From Vulcanimicrobiota bacterium (lineage in GTDB: Bacteria; Vulcanimicrobiota; Vulcanimicrobiia; Vulcanimicrobiales; Vulcanimicrobiaceae): a stretch of DNA of 64,000 nucleotides. Under the pieces are notes generated by a model. The model made no database searches and was not told the DNA's origin. It saw only the letters and a list, made by a program, of their open reading frames with translations. Location of the stretch: assembly GCA_013036105.1 (NCBI GenBank), contig JAAXCX010000005.1, forward strand, positions 62,001 to 126,000, given 5' to 3'. Shown here piece by piece: positions 8,361 to 18,217 of this stretch. The first letter of the stretch is position 1. Each line of letters opens with the position of its first letter. A program made the translations under genes and the position numbers.

Positions 8361-9947
8361 CTAGGCGGCTTCGGCTTGGGCAAAAGTCGCGCCGCGCCCT
8401 TGTATTCTTGCCGCTGCGAAGACGATCAGCAGCAGCGCCTCGCAGAGCGCGCACGCAATGCCCGCAATCGCGGCGGGAACGAACGAGTGTGTAAGCACGG
8501 CGGCGGTTACTGCTGCGGCGATCGCCGGAACCGCGAAAATATACGTCAAGAGCGCGCGCAGCATCGCCAAGGGTCCGCGCTGATCCAGTCCCGACGGCAA
8601 CAACGCATAGAGCGCCAGGCCTATGCTGCGCAAGTAAACCGCGATCGCGATCGCGATCGGTATGGCGGCTAGAGCCACAGGATACATCCCGAGCATTGCA
8701 GCGAACGCGATCGTGCCCGCCGCGATGCAAACCGACAATCGCCACGACGTTGCCAGCACCCACGCCAGCAGGCGCACCCAAATCGGGTCCGGCCCCATCC
8801 ACCAAAGCGGTTTGCGAAGGTCGGCGGCGAGACCGAAAGACGAAGCGACCGTGATGAGGATGATCACCATGTTTGAGATGCTGCCCGCCATGACGAGCGT
8901 CGTTTCAAGCGGATTGCGCGACTGCTTGGCGGCGGTTCCGAGGATCGTACCCGCAGCAATGCAGCCGGCGAGCCCGATAACGAACATCCGTTTCGCTCCC
9001 GGCGCGCGAACGAACGCGATCCATTCTTTCCACGCGATGGTCCACGCGCCTGACGCATTCTCGAAGAACTTGAACCTCGCCGGCGCGCCCATGCGGTAAG
9101 CGCGTTCCGAGGTAAGAACGCCCGGGAGGCGGCGGCGGCGCTGACGGTAGGCGAGCACGCGCAGCGACGACGAGTAGAGCTCCGGATAGAGATCGCGTCC
9201 GGTCGCGAACGACAGCGCTAGCATTCCGGCGGCCGCGGCGTAAAACGAACCAATCGCCGTTCCATTACCGTGGAAGAGCGCGTTGATGGCAAGACCGGCG
9301 CCGGATCTCTGCACATCGGAGGCCCAGACGGACAAGCCGGGATTCAGTAAACTTCCCAGTAGAACGGCGAGCGGCAACAATCCGGCTGCGACGATGGCGG
9401 CGGCGACCGTTTGCGCAACTCTGGCACCGGCGGTAGCGCGCAATTTCAACATCGGCACTGCGGTGGCCGTAGTGAAGAGCGTGGCGGCGATGATACTCAC
9501 GCCCACAACACCGGTAATACTCACGTGCCTGCTGCCCGAGGGAAGAACGAGCGCATAGAATAGCACGGCGAGCGCGGTGCGCAAGACAACCGACGCGCAC
9601 CGGCGCAGCTGCAGCCACGTCACGACCGCGGTTTCGGACAAGTGCGATCCGCATAAAAAACGAGCGTCCGCTGCCGAAGAGAAGACGCCGACGAAGCCTG
9701 ACGCGGCGCCATACATGATAATGCCGAGCAGCGCGATGAACGCAAACATAATCGCCGATGCAAACGGTTCGGGCACCGTCATCGCAAGCATCGGAGGACG
9801 CGTATGCGCGCGCAAAAATCCCATCAGCACGAACCAGCCCGCGATGACGAGATAGACGATGGCGCGTCCGGGCTGGCGGAAAACCGTTTGCAACCGGTGC
9901 AAGAATTGATGGGAGTCGAGGTAGGCCAGCGTGAGGAAGTCGCTCAC
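8361..9947 (-). CDS. ABC exporter permease
   Basis: A 528-residue membrane protein with a dozen or so hydrophobic stretches and no signal peptide; it looks like the putative ABC exporter permease class that pairs with single ATPases. The start is the GTG at 9947, which overlaps the TGA of the ATPase gene (GTGA). The long upstream frame shown to 10472 only mirrors the ATPase. Features are a TM-rich first half (LVIAGWFVLMGFL onward), a soluble stretch rich in Arg around residues 290-310, and WTIAWKEWIAFVRAPGAKR before the second membrane block. Substrate unknown. It belongs to a minus-strand run that starts at dnaK. Confidence 0.75.
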   Translation of the reverse strand: MSDFLTLAYLDSHQFLHRLQTVFRQPGRAIVYLVIAGWFVLMGFLRAHTRPPMLAMTVPEPFASAIMFAFIALLGIIMYGAASGFVGVFSSAADARFLCGSHLSETAVVTWLQLRRCASVVLRTALAVLFYALVLPSGSRHVSITGVVGVSIIAATLFTTATAVPMLKLRATAGARVAQTVAAAIVAAGLLPLAVLLGSLLNPGLSVWASDVQRSGAGLAINALFHGNGTAIGSFYAAAAGMLALSFATGRDLYPELYSSSLRVLAYRQRRRRLPGVLTSERAYRMGAPARFKFFENASGAWTIAWKEWIAFVRAPGAKRMFVIGLAGCIAAGTILGTAAKQSRNPLETTLVMAGSISNMVIILITVASSFGLAADLRKPLWWMGPDPIWVRLLAWVLATSWRLSVCIAAGTIAFAAMLGMYPVALAAIPIAIAIAVYLRSIGLALYALLPSGLDQRGPLAMLRALLTYIFAVPAIAAAVTAAVLTHSFVPAAIAGIACALCEALLLIVFAAARIQGRGATFAQAEAA

Positions 9948-10654
9948 TGCGTCAGTTCCAGGAACAGATCCTCGGCCGTGCCGTGGCTTGCCGAACGCGC
10001 CTGCAATTCTTCGAACGTGCCGGATGCCACGATGCGCCCATTTTTGAGAATGACCACGCGATCGCATATGGTTTGCGCCTGCTCGAGCATATGCGTACTC
10101 ATGACGATGGCCGTTCCGCGATCGCGCAGATCTTTTATGATGGCGCGCAGTTCGCGCTGGCCCAGCGGATCGAGTCCAACCATCGGTTCGTCGAATAAAA
10201 TGACGGGCGTGTCCGCGAGCACCGTCGCCGCCACGAGCGTTTTTTGCCGCATGCCTTTGGATAACGCGGTGCCCAGCGTGTCGCGCTGCGGAGTCATTCC
10301 GAACCGCTCGAGCAGATCGTTCGCGCGCGTCTCCCAGCCCGCGGGGAGGCGGCAGCTCTTGGCAACGAAGACCAGATGCTCCCAAACCGTGAGCATCGGG
10401 TAGACGTCGGGCGTTTCCGAAATCAACGCGATGTTTTGTCCGCGCTTGGATCCGAGCTCGCGTCCATCCCAAGAGAACGTGCCGGCGTCGGGACGAAGCA
10501 GTCCGGCCGCGCAGAGAAACGTGGTGCTCTTACCTGCGCCGTTTGGTCCGAGCAGCCCGACGATCTCGCCGCCGCTCACGTTGAACGAGACGTTGTCGAC
10601 CGCGACCGTGCGGCCGTAGGCCTTACGCAGATCCGCGATCGCCAATTGCGGCAT
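9944..10654 (-). CDS. ABC transporter ATP-binding protein
   Basis: A 236-residue ATPase: Walker A GPNGAGKS (about 36-43), signature in the variant form LSKGMRQ (131-137), Walker B VILFDEP (151-157) and switch His188 in STHM. A Glu replaces the usual Gln of the Q-loop (ISETPDVYP), common in ABC-2-type ATPases. It is coupled on both sides: its ATG shares a base with the TGA of the upstream exporter, and its stop overlaps the permease start. It energises the permease at 8361-9947. Confidence 0.92.
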   Translation of the reverse strand: MPQLAIADLRKAYGRTVAVDNVSFNVSGGEIVGLLGPNGAGKSTTFLCAAGLLRPDAGTFSWDGRELGSKRGQNIALISETPDVYPMLTVWEHLVFVAKSCRLPAGWETRANDLLERFGMTPQRDTLGTALSKGMRQKTLVAATVLADTPVILFDEPMVGLDPLGQRELRAIIKDLRDRGTAIVMSTHMLEQAQTICDRVVILKNGRIVASGTFEELQARSASHGTAEDLFLELTQ

Positions 10655-12462
10655 CAGGTCGCGATTTTCGTTTCGTCGCGAAATTGCTTATTGTACAGAC
10701 GTGAATATGGGCCGTTGCGCGCGAGGAGCACCGCGTGCGTCCCGCTTTCGACGATGCGCCCGTTTTCGACGACGAATATCACGTCGGCGCTTTTGATGGT
10801 CGAAAGGCGATGGGCGATGACCAAACTCGTGCGCCCGCGCATCAGAGGAACGAGCGCATCTTGAATTGCGGCCTCGCTGTGTGAATCGAGCGAACTGGTC
10901 GCTTCATCGAGAATCAAAATACGCGGGTTCTTTAACAAAACGCGCGCGATCGCCAAGCGCTGGCGCTCGCCGCCGGAAAGTTTGTGGCCGCGCTCGCCGA
11001 CGACGGTCTGATCGCCTTCGGGCAGCGACCTGACGAAATCGTCGATGTTCGCTGCGCGCGCCGCCGCGCGCAGCTCGTCATCGGTCGCGTCGGGCTTGGC
11101 GTAGCGCAGATTGCTCGCGATCGTGTCGTGAAAGAGATACGTTTCTTGGGTCACGATGCCGATGTCGCGCCGCAGCGATTCCAGCGTCAGCGTCCGCACG
11201 TCGTGCCCGTCAACCAGCACACGGCCGCTTTGCGGGTCGTAGAAGCGGGGAACGAGTTGAGTGATCGTCGTCTTGCCGGCGCCCGACGGTCCGACGAACG
11301 CTGCGACCTGACCGGGTTCCACGGTAAAACTTACGCCGTTGAGCGCCGTGCGATCGTTTCCGTACGAAAACGTGACGTCCTCAAAGCGGATTTCTCCATG
11401 CGCGCTATCCAGCGCTACGGCGCCTTCGGGCTCATACTGCTCGGGCGTCAGGTCGAGATATCCGAAGATGCGCTCGAAGACCGCTAGCGCGCTGACGATC
11501 TGCACTTGAATGCCGGCCAATGTCGCGGCCGGCCCGTAGAGCCGGAATTGAATGTATTGAACGAACGCCACTACGACGCCGACGTCCAGTGCTCGCGTGA
11601 GTGCCAGCCAACCGCCGCCGAACCAAACAATCGCGGGCCCCACGGTGACCATGGCGCCGATCGCCGAAATGAACCAGCGGCCGACCATGGCCAGCTTGAT
11701 CTCGAGCTGCATCAGGTCGGTTCCGGCGCGATAAAAACGGCTGCGTTCGAATGCCTCGCGCGTGAAAGATTTGATGAGGGTAATGCCCGAGATCGAGAGC
11801 GTTTCTTGCGTGATCGATTCGATCTGGTCGCGTTTCTCGCGCGTCTGCCGGCGGACGTTGTACATCCGGCGTCCAACGGGAGCCAGGGGAAGGATCATGA
11901 GCGGAACGATTGCGAGCGAAATGAGCGCAAGCCGCCAGTTCCAGAAAAACATCCAGATGACGGTGGTCGCGATCGTCACGACATTGGTCACGATCGACGT
12001 CAGCGTCCCCGTGACGACGTTGTCGATGTTGTCCACGTCGCTCGAGACGCGGTTCATGATCTCTCCGGTCTTCGTGCCGGTGAAGAACGAAAGCGGCATT
12101 TTGTGCAAATGCGAGACGAGACTGGTGCGCATGTCCCGCATGATGCCTTCGCCGACGATTGAATTCAAATAGCCTTGCACGACGCCGAACGCGATCGACA
12201 CGAGTGCCGATCCGATGATGACGGCGACGTCGACTCCCAGTTCGCGCAGGCTGCGGTGCGGAATGGCGCTGTCGATGATGCGCGCGATCATAAATGCCGG
12301 AACGAGTCCGAGCAGCGCGGCGACGACTATGCAGAAGAGAACGGTGGCTTCCTGCCGCCAATAGGGCAAGAAAAATGCGCCTATGCGCTTCCAGTCCACG
12401 CGCAGGTGCATCTTCGGCTTCTCGCCGTACATGTTGCCCCACATGAGGTGTCCGCCGAACAT
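10654..12462 (-). CDS. ABC exporter with fused membrane and ATPase domains
   Basis: A 602-residue type IV (MsbA/BmrA-like) half transporter. Residues about 30-320 form the six-helix export domain with long cytoplasmic extensions; residues about 355-600 form the ATPase with Walker A GPSGAGKT, LSGGERQ, Walker B ILILDEATSSLD and the His in AHRLST. Such proteins dimerise to export lipids, drugs or peptides; the substrate cannot be read here. The stop of dnaJ lies three bases before the ATG, so it is likely cotranscribed with the chaperone genes. Internal Met codons in the first 18 residues leave the exact start open. Confidence 0.93.
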   Translation of the reverse strand: MFGGHLMWGNMYGEKPKMHLRVDWKRIGAFFLPYWRQEATVLFCIVVAALLGLVPAFMIARIIDSAIPHRSLRELGVDVAVIIGSALVSIAFGVVQGYLNSIVGEGIMRDMRTSLVSHLHKMPLSFFTGTKTGEIMNRVSSDVDNIDNVVTGTLTSIVTNVVTIATTVIWMFFWNWRLALISLAIVPLMILPLAPVGRRMYNVRRQTREKRDQIESITQETLSISGITLIKSFTREAFERSRFYRAGTDLMQLEIKLAMVGRWFISAIGAMVTVGPAIVWFGGGWLALTRALDVGVVVAFVQYIQFRLYGPAATLAGIQVQIVSALAVFERIFGYLDLTPEQYEPEGAVALDSAHGEIRFEDVTFSYGNDRTALNGVSFTVEPGQVAAFVGPSGAGKTTITQLVPRFYDPQSGRVLVDGHDVRTLTLESLRRDIGIVTQETYLFHDTIASNLRYAKPDATDDELRAAARAANIDDFVRSLPEGDQTVVGERGHKLSGGERQRLAIARVLLKNPRILILDEATSSLDSHSEAAIQDALVPLMRGRTSLVIAHRLSTIKSADVIFVVENGRIVESGTHAVLLARNGPYSRLYNKQFRDETKIAT

Positions 12463-12465
12463 GAG

Positions 12466-13482
12466 TTATTTCTTTCCGTTGCGGATCGAGGCGAGTTCTT
12501 TGAAGAGTTTCTTCTCTTTGTCGGAAAGGTTCGCCGGCAGCTGTCCGATGAGCCGGACGTACTGATCGCCCGCGCCGCCGTCGCGCACTTTGGGCATGCC
12601 CTTTCCGCTCAGGCGTAAGAGCCTGTGGCTTTGCGTGCCGGGCGGAATCGTCATCGCGACTTGCCCTGCCATCGTCGGGACCTTCACTTCACCACCCAGT
12701 GCCAGATCGTAAACGCTGACCGGCATATCTACATAGAGGTCGTCGCCTTTGCGCTTATATGTCGGATCATCGGCCAACTTCACGATCAGGTACAGCTCGC
12801 CGTTGGGGCCTCCGCCGATTCCGGCTCCGCCCTGTCCGGCCAAGCGTATGCGCTGACCCTCGCGGATGCCGCGCGGAATCGTCACTTCGAACTTTTTCGT
12901 TGTGAGCAGGCGGCCCGTGCCGTGGCATTGCGGACAGAGCGTCCCGTGTTCGGTGCCGGTTCCGCGGCAGCGCGGACAGACGTCTTCCAGCTGCAGCGAG
13001 ATCGATTTTTTCCCGCCGTCGTAGATGTCGCGCAACGACAGTTCGATCGTCGTTTCGAGATCCTGGCCGCGCTGCGCGAACCCGGCGCTTTGCGCGGTGG
13101 TGCGCCGGCCGACGCCCGAGAAAAACATGTCGAAGAAATCCGAGAACCCGCTAGGGCCTGCGCCTTGGGCGCCGCCGAAATCGCTGAAATCGTACTGAAA
13201 GGCGTCGCTTTGCGCGTTGCGGTAGCGGCGCTGCTGTTCGGCTTGGCCGGCAGCCTCTTTCCAGTTGCTGCCGAGCACGTCGTACTTGCGGCGCTTATCG
13301 GAGTCGCCTAAGACTTCATAGGCCTCTTGGAGATCCTTAAATTTTTCTTCGGCTTCTTTTTGATTGTTGGGATTGGCGTCGGGATGCCATTTTTTCGCGA
13401 GCTTGCGATAAGCCGATTTGATATCTTTTTCAGCCGCGTTCTTGGGAACGCCAAGGATCTGATAATAATCCTTATAGTTCAT
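12466..13482 (-). CDS. dnaJ: DnaJ-family co-chaperone with a reduced zinc region
   Basis: A 338-residue Hsp40. The J domain (1-70) has the HPD motif at 33-35 that drives DnaK ATP hydrolysis. A Gly/Phe-rich linker (about 100-125) follows. The zinc region holds only two CxxCxGxG motifs (Cys169/172 and Cys183/186) where classical DnaJ has four, so one zinc site instead of two. Beta-sandwich client domains and the dimer tail follow. It overlaps grpE by four bases (ATGA) and closes a dnaK-grpE-dnaJ unit, so it is named dnaJ here, but structurally it is between DnaJ and CbpA. Confidence 0.92.
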   Translation of the reverse strand: MNYKDYYQILGVPKNAAEKDIKSAYRKLAKKWHPDANPNNQKEAEEKFKDLQEAYEVLGDSDKRRKYDVLGSNWKEAAGQAEQQRRYRNAQSDAFQYDFSDFGGAQGAGPSGFSDFFDMFFSGVGRRTTAQSAGFAQRGQDLETTIELSLRDIYDGGKKSISLQLEDVCPRCRGTGTEHGTLCPQCHGTGRLLTTKKFEVTIPRGIREGQRIRLAGQGGAGIGGGPNGELYLIVKLADDPTYKRKGDDLYVDMPVSVYDLALGGEVKVPTMAGQVAMTIPPGTQSHRLLRLSGKGMPKVRDGGAGDQYVRLIGQLPANLSDKEKKLFKELASIRNGKK

Positions 13483-14009
13483 TCAGCTTTGGAAACGACG
13501 ACTTTGGCGGGGCGCAAGAGTTCGTCGCCTATAGTGTAACCTTTTTGCGCCTCTTCGAGCACGATGCCATCGCCGTCGCTCGAAGGCTGCGTCGCGATCG
13601 CTTCGGCAAACGCGGGATCGAACGGCGTGCCTTTGACGCTTAGCGGTTTCACGCCCTGCGATGCGAGCAGCGCTTCAAAGCCCTTGAGCGTTTGCGAAAC
13701 GCCTTCGCGCAGCGGCCCGCTTTCGGCGCCTTCGTAGGAAAGCGCGCGCTCCAAGTTATCGATCACCGGCAACAAGCTCTTGAGCAGATCGCGGCGCTTG
13801 TGCTCGGTGATATCGCGGTTGTGCCGTTCGCTGCGTTTCTTGTAATTTTCGAAGTCTGCCATCGCGAGCAGCAGTTTGTTGTAATTCTCGTCCGCGCGCG
13901 CCACCGCGGCGGCCAGCTGCGCCTCGAGATCGGGCGCTTCGGTCGCGGGTGCTTCGAGCTCGTCCGAGACGGGCACGTCGGCTTGCGTAGTTATTAAATC
14001 GTCATTCAT
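13479..14009 (-). CDS. grpE: Nucleotide exchange factor GrpE
   Basis: A 176-residue GrpE that releases ADP from DnaK. The first 35 residues are acidic and Ala-rich, followed by a long helix (to about residue 90) with the family pattern [12 protein letters not shown], then the C-terminal beta domain ending in [18 protein letters not shown]. It sits between dnaK and dnaJ; a long inverted repeat separates it from dnaK. Confidence 0.95.
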   Translation of the reverse strand: MNDDLITTQADVPVSDELEAPATEAPDLEAQLAAAVARADENYNKLLLAMADFENYKKRSERHNRDITEHKRRDLLKSLLPVIDNLERALSYEGAESGPLREGVSQTLKGFEALLASQGVKPLSVKGTPFDPAFAEAIATQPSSDGDGIVLEEAQKGYTIGDELLRPAKVVVSKAE

Positions 14010-14047
14010 ATAGCAGATTATTCAGAATCTAAAGTAGATAGCGAGCC

Positions 14048-14099
14048 CCGTCGTCGACCCGAAGGACTAAACATACGCTGTCCTTCGGGGCGACGATGG
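14048..14099 (-). promoter_or_regulatory. Long imperfect hairpin between dnaK and grpE
   Basis: Two 20-base arms (14048-14067 and 14080-14099) pair at 18 positions around a 12-base loop; the inner ten pairs are perfect (CCGAAGGAC type). No run of U follows on the minus-strand transcript, so it is a poor terminator. It may be a processing or attenuation site that keeps dnaK mRNA above grpE-dnaJ mRNA, which is a guess from position. Confidence 0.55.
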
Positions 14100-14109
14100 G
14101 CGAGCTAAC

Positions 14110-15960
14110 TTATTTAGATTCCTTGAACTCCGCGTCGATGACGTCTTCGGAAGGCTTCGGAGCCTCGGCTTCGCCTTCGGCTTGCCCGTTTGACGAGCCG
14201 TTTCCGGATGGTTGCTGCCCTTCGGGCGCAGCCTTCTGGTAAAGCAGCTCCGCCATTTTGTAGCTGGCCGCTTGCAGCTTGTCGATCGCCGGTTTTATTT
14301 CGGCGGCCGTACCGTTCTCGCTGACCTTTTTGAGATCGGCGAGCGCGGCCTCGACTTCACCGCGAGGGCCCGCTTCGAGCTTTTCGCCGACTTCTTTGAG
14401 CGATTTCTCGGTCGAGTAGATCAGGCTGGATGCTTGGTTGCGAATCTCCGCTTCCTCGCGCTTTGCCTGGTCGCTAGCCGACGAGATTTCGGCGTCTTTG
14501 ACCATCCGTTCGACTTCCTCTTTAGAGAGGTTGGTCGAAGACGTGATCGTGATCTGCTGCTCTTTGCCCGTTCCCAGATCTTTTGCGCCGACGTTCACGA
14601 TGCCGTTGGCATCGATGTTGAAGGTGACTTCGATCTGCGGAACGCCGCGCGGAGCCGGTGGAATGCCTTCCAAACGGAAGCGTCCCATCGTGCGGTTGTC
14701 GGCGGCCATCGGACGTTCGCCCTGCAGCACGTGGATGTCCACAGAGGTTTGACCGTCGTCGGCCGTCGTGAAGATTTGCGATTTCTTCGTCGGAATCGTG
14801 GTATTGCGCTCGATGAGCTTCGTCATCACACCGCCGAGGGTTTCAAGGCCCAGCGAAAGCGGCGTCACGTCGAGCAAGACGACGTTGCTGACTTCACCCG
14901 CAAGCACGCCGGCTTGAATTGCCGCACCGACCGCGACGACTTCGTCGGGGTTGACGGTGAGGTTCGGATCCTTACCGGTGAGTTTACGAACGAGTTCCTG
15001 AATGACCGGCATGCGCGTCGCGCCGCCGACCATAATCACTTCGTTGATCTGCGAGACGTCGAGTTTCGCATCGGCGATCGCGTTCTTGAATGGCTGCACG
15101 CAGCGATCGGTGAGATCGCTCGTGAGCTCTTCGAATTTGGCGCGCGTCAGAGTAAAGTCCAGGTGCTTGGGACCATTTTGATCGGCCGTGATAAACGGCA
15201 GATTGATGGTCGTCTGCACGACGGAGCTCAGCTCCACCTTCGCTTTTTCGGCCGCTTCGGTCAGACGTTGCATTGCCTGCTTGTCGCCCGAAAGATCGAG
15301 GCCCTGTTCCTTGCGGAACTCGCCGACCAGCCAGTCGACGATGCGCTGATCGTAATCGTCGCCGCCCAAATGCGTGTCGCCGTTGGTGGCTTTGACTTCG
15401 AAAACGCCTTCACCGACATCCAGGACGGAAACGTCAAACGTTCCGCCGCCGAGATCCCAGACGAGGATCGTTTCGTTGCCTTTTTTCTCCAAGCCGTAGG
15501 CCAGCGCGGCAGCCGTCGGCTCGTTGATGATGCGCAGCACTTCGAGGCCGGCGATCTTGCCGGCATCTTTGGTCGCTTGCCGCTGCGCGTCGTTAAAATA
15601 TGCCGGCACGGTGATGACGGCTTTGGTCACGCGCTCGCCGAGATAATTACTTGCGTCGTTGACGAGCTTTTGCAGAATCATCGCCGAAATTTCTTGCGGC
15701 GTGTAATCCTTGCCGTCGATTTTGACGGCATGATCCGTACCCATGTACCGCTTGATCGAAGAGATCGTGCGGTCCGGGTTCGTAATCGCTTGCCGTTTGG
15801 CGAGCTGTCCGACGAGACGCTCACCGGTTTTTGTGAATGCGACGACGGAAGGCGTGGTACGCGATCCTTCGGCATTCGGGATAACTGTGGGCTGCGAGCC
15901 CTCCATAACGGCGACGACCGAGTTGGTCGTGCCGAGGTCGATACCGACCACTTTTGCCAT
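14110..15960 (-). CDS. dnaK: Chaperone DnaK (Hsp70)
   Basis: A 616-residue Hsp70. The ATPase domain opens with [15 protein letters not shown] and contains [33 protein letters not shown] and [14 protein letters not shown]; the linker is [11 protein letters not shown]; the substrate domain and helical lid fill the rest. The tail ends in a Gly/Asn/Gln stretch and an EEVD-like acidic end ([11 protein letters not shown]), as in bacterial DnaK. It is first in the dnaK-grpE-dnaJ unit. Confidence 0.98.
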   Translation of the reverse strand: MAKVVGIDLGTTNSVVAVMEGSQPTVIPNAEGSRTTPSVVAFTKTGERLVGQLAKRQAITNPDRTISSIKRYMGTDHAVKIDGKDYTPQEISAMILQKLVNDASNYLGERVTKAVITVPAYFNDAQRQATKDAGKIAGLEVLRIINEPTAAALAYGLEKKGNETILVWDLGGGTFDVSVLDVGEGVFEVKATNGDTHLGGDDYDQRIVDWLVGEFRKEQGLDLSGDKQAMQRLTEAAEKAKVELSSVVQTTINLPFITADQNGPKHLDFTLTRAKFEELTSDLTDRCVQPFKNAIADAKLDVSQINEVIMVGGATRMPVIQELVRKLTGKDPNLTVNPDEVVAVGAAIQAGVLAGEVSNVVLLDVTPLSLGLETLGGVMTKLIERNTTIPTKKSQIFTTADDGQTSVDIHVLQGERPMAADNRTMGRFRLEGIPPAPRGVPQIEVTFNIDANGIVNVGAKDLGTGKEQQITITSSTNLSKEEVERMVKDAEISSASDQAKREEAEIRNQASSLIYSTEKSLKEVGEKLEAGPRGEVEAALADLKKVSENGTAAEIKPAIDKLQAASYKMAELLYQKAAPEGQQPSGNGSSNGQAEGEAEAPKPSEDVIDAEFKESK

Positions 15961-16061
15961 ACTAAAACTACCTTTCCGAGCCCCGGACCAGCTTTTGCGG
16001 GCGCTAAAGAACGCTCACTGAGCCTTGCCGCTTACGGACTACAAGGACAACAGGGATACCG

Positions 16062-16067
16062 ATTATA
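16062..16067 (-). promoter_or_regulatory. dnaK: Possible -10 box of the dnaK promoter
   Basis: A perfect TATAAT is read on the minus strand about 100 bases upstream of dnaK, in the only long gap (231 bases) of the region. No good TTGACA is seen 17 bases upstream, and no CIRCE inverted repeat for HrcA is visible. The remaining leader is otherwise featureless to my reading. Confidence 0.45.
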
Positions 16068-16141
16068 GTACGCCATCGGCTCCGTCCTGTTCCATTAAGT
16101 TAAACAATTTCACGCGAGCCTGGGTTGCAGGACGATCCTGT

Positions 16142-16170
16142 ATAAAAAGGGACCGCTCGCGCGGTCCCTT
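16142..16170 (-). terminator. Rho-independent terminator of htrA
   Basis: Read on the minus strand, a perfect 10-bp stem AAGGGACCGC / GCGGTCCCTT with a GCGA loop is followed by TTTATA. It lies 22 bases after the htrA stop and isolates it from the dnaK promoter. Confidence 0.88.
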
Positions 16171-16191
16171 GGCCTCTCCCTTTGCGGTTCG

Positions 16192-17427
16192 TTAAGGCTG
16201 TTGCTGGTCGGGCTGTTGGTCGCCGCCCTGTTGGCCGAGGTCGGGCTTGGCGCCCAGCATGACCTGGGCCAGCCGCTTGGAGCCTTGAGACCAGATCTCG
16301 ACGCTGACGCGATCACCCGGGTGCAGCTTGCCGATGGCCGTTGAAAGGGTGGCGCCGTCGTTGTAGTCCTTGCCGTTGAGCTTCAGGATGACGTCACCGG
16401 GCTGGATGCCCGCCTGGTCGGCGGGCGAGCCGCTGACGACCTGGATGACGGCTACGCCGCCTTGCCCGCGATAGTTGGTTTGATTGCGGAAGCCGGAGCT
16501 CACCGACTGCAGCTCGACGCCCATAAAGGCTGCGGCCGGCGGCTGCGTGATGCCCGGATGCGCGATCATCTGATCGACGACGCGCTTGACCGTGTTCGAC
16601 GGAATCGCGAAGCCGATGCCTTGCGCGCGTCCGCCCAGCGTTGACTGATTGACGCCGATAACGTTGCCGTTCATATCGATGAGCGGGCCGCCGGAGTTGC
16701 CGAAGTTGATCGGCGCCGACGTTTGAAGCAGACCTTTGAACGTGATCGACTGTCCGCTCTCAGTTTGAATCGGCTCGCTGCGGTCGAAGGCGGAAACGAC
16801 GCCGACGGTGACACTCTGTTGCAGTTCGTATGGCTCGCCGATGGCAATCGCCCATTGACCCTGCTCGAGTTTATCGGAATCGGCCAGCGCAAGCGAGGCG
16901 GGCAGATGATGCCCGTCGGTCACTTTGAGAAGCGCGAGATCGGCGCCGACGTTAGCCGCGACCAGTTTGGCCGGTGCTTTCTCGCCGTTGGGAAAGACGA
17001 TCGTGATCGACGTGGTCTGCGCTCCCTGAATCGGGCGCACGACGTGCGCGTTGGTGACGATGTAGCCTTGCGATCCGTAGACGAATCCCGAGCCCGAGTC
17101 TTTCGCGCTGAAGGGCTGGATGACGCCCGGCCCTTGCTGTCCGAAAAACTGCTGCATGATCGGGTCGACCGGAATGTACTGACGCCCATTAACGGAGACG
17201 TCGATGGCCACCACCGACGGCTTGGCGCGCTTCACCGCGCTGATGATCCGCTCTTGATCGCTGCCCCCGCTATTCGAAAGCGGAGCGGCCGCGGCGGCCG
17301 GCGGATCGTGCGGCGGTCCGGTGACCGCGACGAAGTGCGTGCTGGCGTAGAGCATCATCAGGAAAGAACCGATGACTGCGCCGGTGAGCCCGATAATGGC
17401 GGCCGGCAAAATGCGTTGTCTCAACAT
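16192..17427 (-). CDS. HtrA/DegP-type serine protease with one PDZ domain
   Basis: A 411-residue envelope protease or chaperone. Residues 8-28 form an uncleaved N-terminal membrane anchor, followed by an Ala/Pro linker. The trypsin-like domain has the triad His128 (TNAHVV), Asp163 (GADLALL) and Ser245 (NFGNSGGPL). A single PDZ domain covers about 298-390 and the tail is a Gln-rich stretch of about 12 residues. It faces the periplasm and degrades or refolds damaged proteins. The ATG has GAAGGA just upstream. Being next to the heat-shock genes but with its own terminator, it is a separate transcription unit. Confidence 0.95.
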   Translation of the reverse strand: MLRQRILPAAIIGLTGAVIGSFLMMLYASTHFVAVTGPPHDPPAAAAAPLSNSGGSDQERIISAVKRAKPSVVAIDVSVNGRQYIPVDPIMQQFFGQQGPGVIQPFSAKDSGSGFVYGSQGYIVTNAHVVRPIQGAQTTSITIVFPNGEKAPAKLVAANVGADLALLKVTDGHHLPASLALADSDKLEQGQWAIAIGEPYELQQSVTVGVVSAFDRSEPIQTESGQSITFKGLLQTSAPINFGNSGGPLIDMNGNVIGVNQSTLGGRAQGIGFAIPSNTVKRVVDQMIAHPGITQPPAAAFMGVELQSVSSGFRNQTNYRGQGGVAVIQVVSGSPADQAGIQPGDVILKLNGKDYNDGATLSTAIGKLHPGDRVSVEIWSQGSKRLAQVMLGAKPDLGQQGGDQQPDQQQP

Positions 17428-17512
17428 ATATCCTTCAATGTTGTCCGTGCAGGAGAGTTTTGCCTAACCTACCTCGCATGGCCCTAAAGGTTGCTGAAAG
17501 CGAGATTAGAGA

Positions 17513-18217
17513 CTAGGCCGGAGCGCCCGCGGGCGCATCACTCATTATAACGCCATCGAGCATGCGCAGGATGCGCCTCGAGCGCTTGGCGACGCCTTCG
17601 TCGTGGGTGACTACGATGATGGTGCGGCCGGTCGCGCTCAGGCGGTCGAAGAGCGCCAAAATCTCCGAACTGGTTTTCGAGTCGAGGTTGCCGGTCGGTT
17701 CGTCGGCCAGCAGCACGGCCGGGTCGTTGACCAGCGCCCGCGCGATAGCGACGCGCTGCTGCTCGCCGCCCGAGAGCTCGGTCGGTTTGTGCCGCGCGCG
17801 TTCGCCGATGCCGACCTCGGTGAGGCGTTCCAGGGCCCGGCGCTCGCGCTCTTTGGCGGGCATGCCCGCGTAGAAGAGCGGCAGCGTCACGTTGCGCAGC
17901 GCGTCCGTGCGTGCCAGCAAGTTGAAACCTTGGAAGACGAATCCGAGCTTTTTCAGGCGGATCTCGGCCAGCTGGTTGTCGTCGAGCTGCGAGACGTCGA
18001 TGCCGTCGAGTTTATAGGTTCCGGTCGTTGCGCGATCCAGGCAGCCAAGCACGTTCATGAGCGTCGATTTTCCCGAACCCGATGGGCCCATGATCGAAAC
18101 ATACTCGCCGCGCTTGATCGAAAAGGTCAGTCCGCGCAGAGCCTGCACTTGCAGCTCGCCGCTGGCGTACGTCTTGGTAAGGCCGGCGATGTCGATGACG
18201 TTGTCGGCTCTATTCAT
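17513..18217 (-). CDS. MacB/LolD-type ABC ATPase of tripartite pump
   Basis: A 234-residue ATPase with Walker A GPSGSGKS (44-51), Q-loop FVFQGFN (Gln96), signature LSGGEQQ (148-154) and Walker B VLLADEP (168-174). In MacB proper the ATPase is fused to the permease; here it is separate, as in LolD/YknY-type systems. It overlaps the preceding permease by eight bases and ends the operon. Confidence 0.95.
   Translation of the reverse strand: MNRADNVIDIAGLTKTYASGELQVQALRGLTFSIKRGEYVSIMGPSGSGKSTLMNVLGCLDRATTGTYKLDGIDVSQLDDNQLAEIRLKKLGFVFQGFNLLARTDALRNVTLPLFYAGMPAKERERRALERLTEVGIGERARHKPTELSGGEQQRVAIARALVNDPAVLLADEPTGNLDSKTSSEILALFDRLSATGRTIIVVTHDEGVAKRSRRILRMLDGVIMSDAPAGAPA

Noticed and set aside
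14212-16068. 618-codon plus-strand frame opposite dnaK
   Set aside because: Mirror of dnaK with no domain features; long antisense frames opposite dnaK are a known artefact in GC-rich genomes.
15961-16191. CIRCE/HrcA operator or sigma-32 promoter before dnaK
   Set aside because: No TTAGCACTC-N9-GAGTGCTAA type repeat and no sigma-32 boxes found; only a TATAAT.
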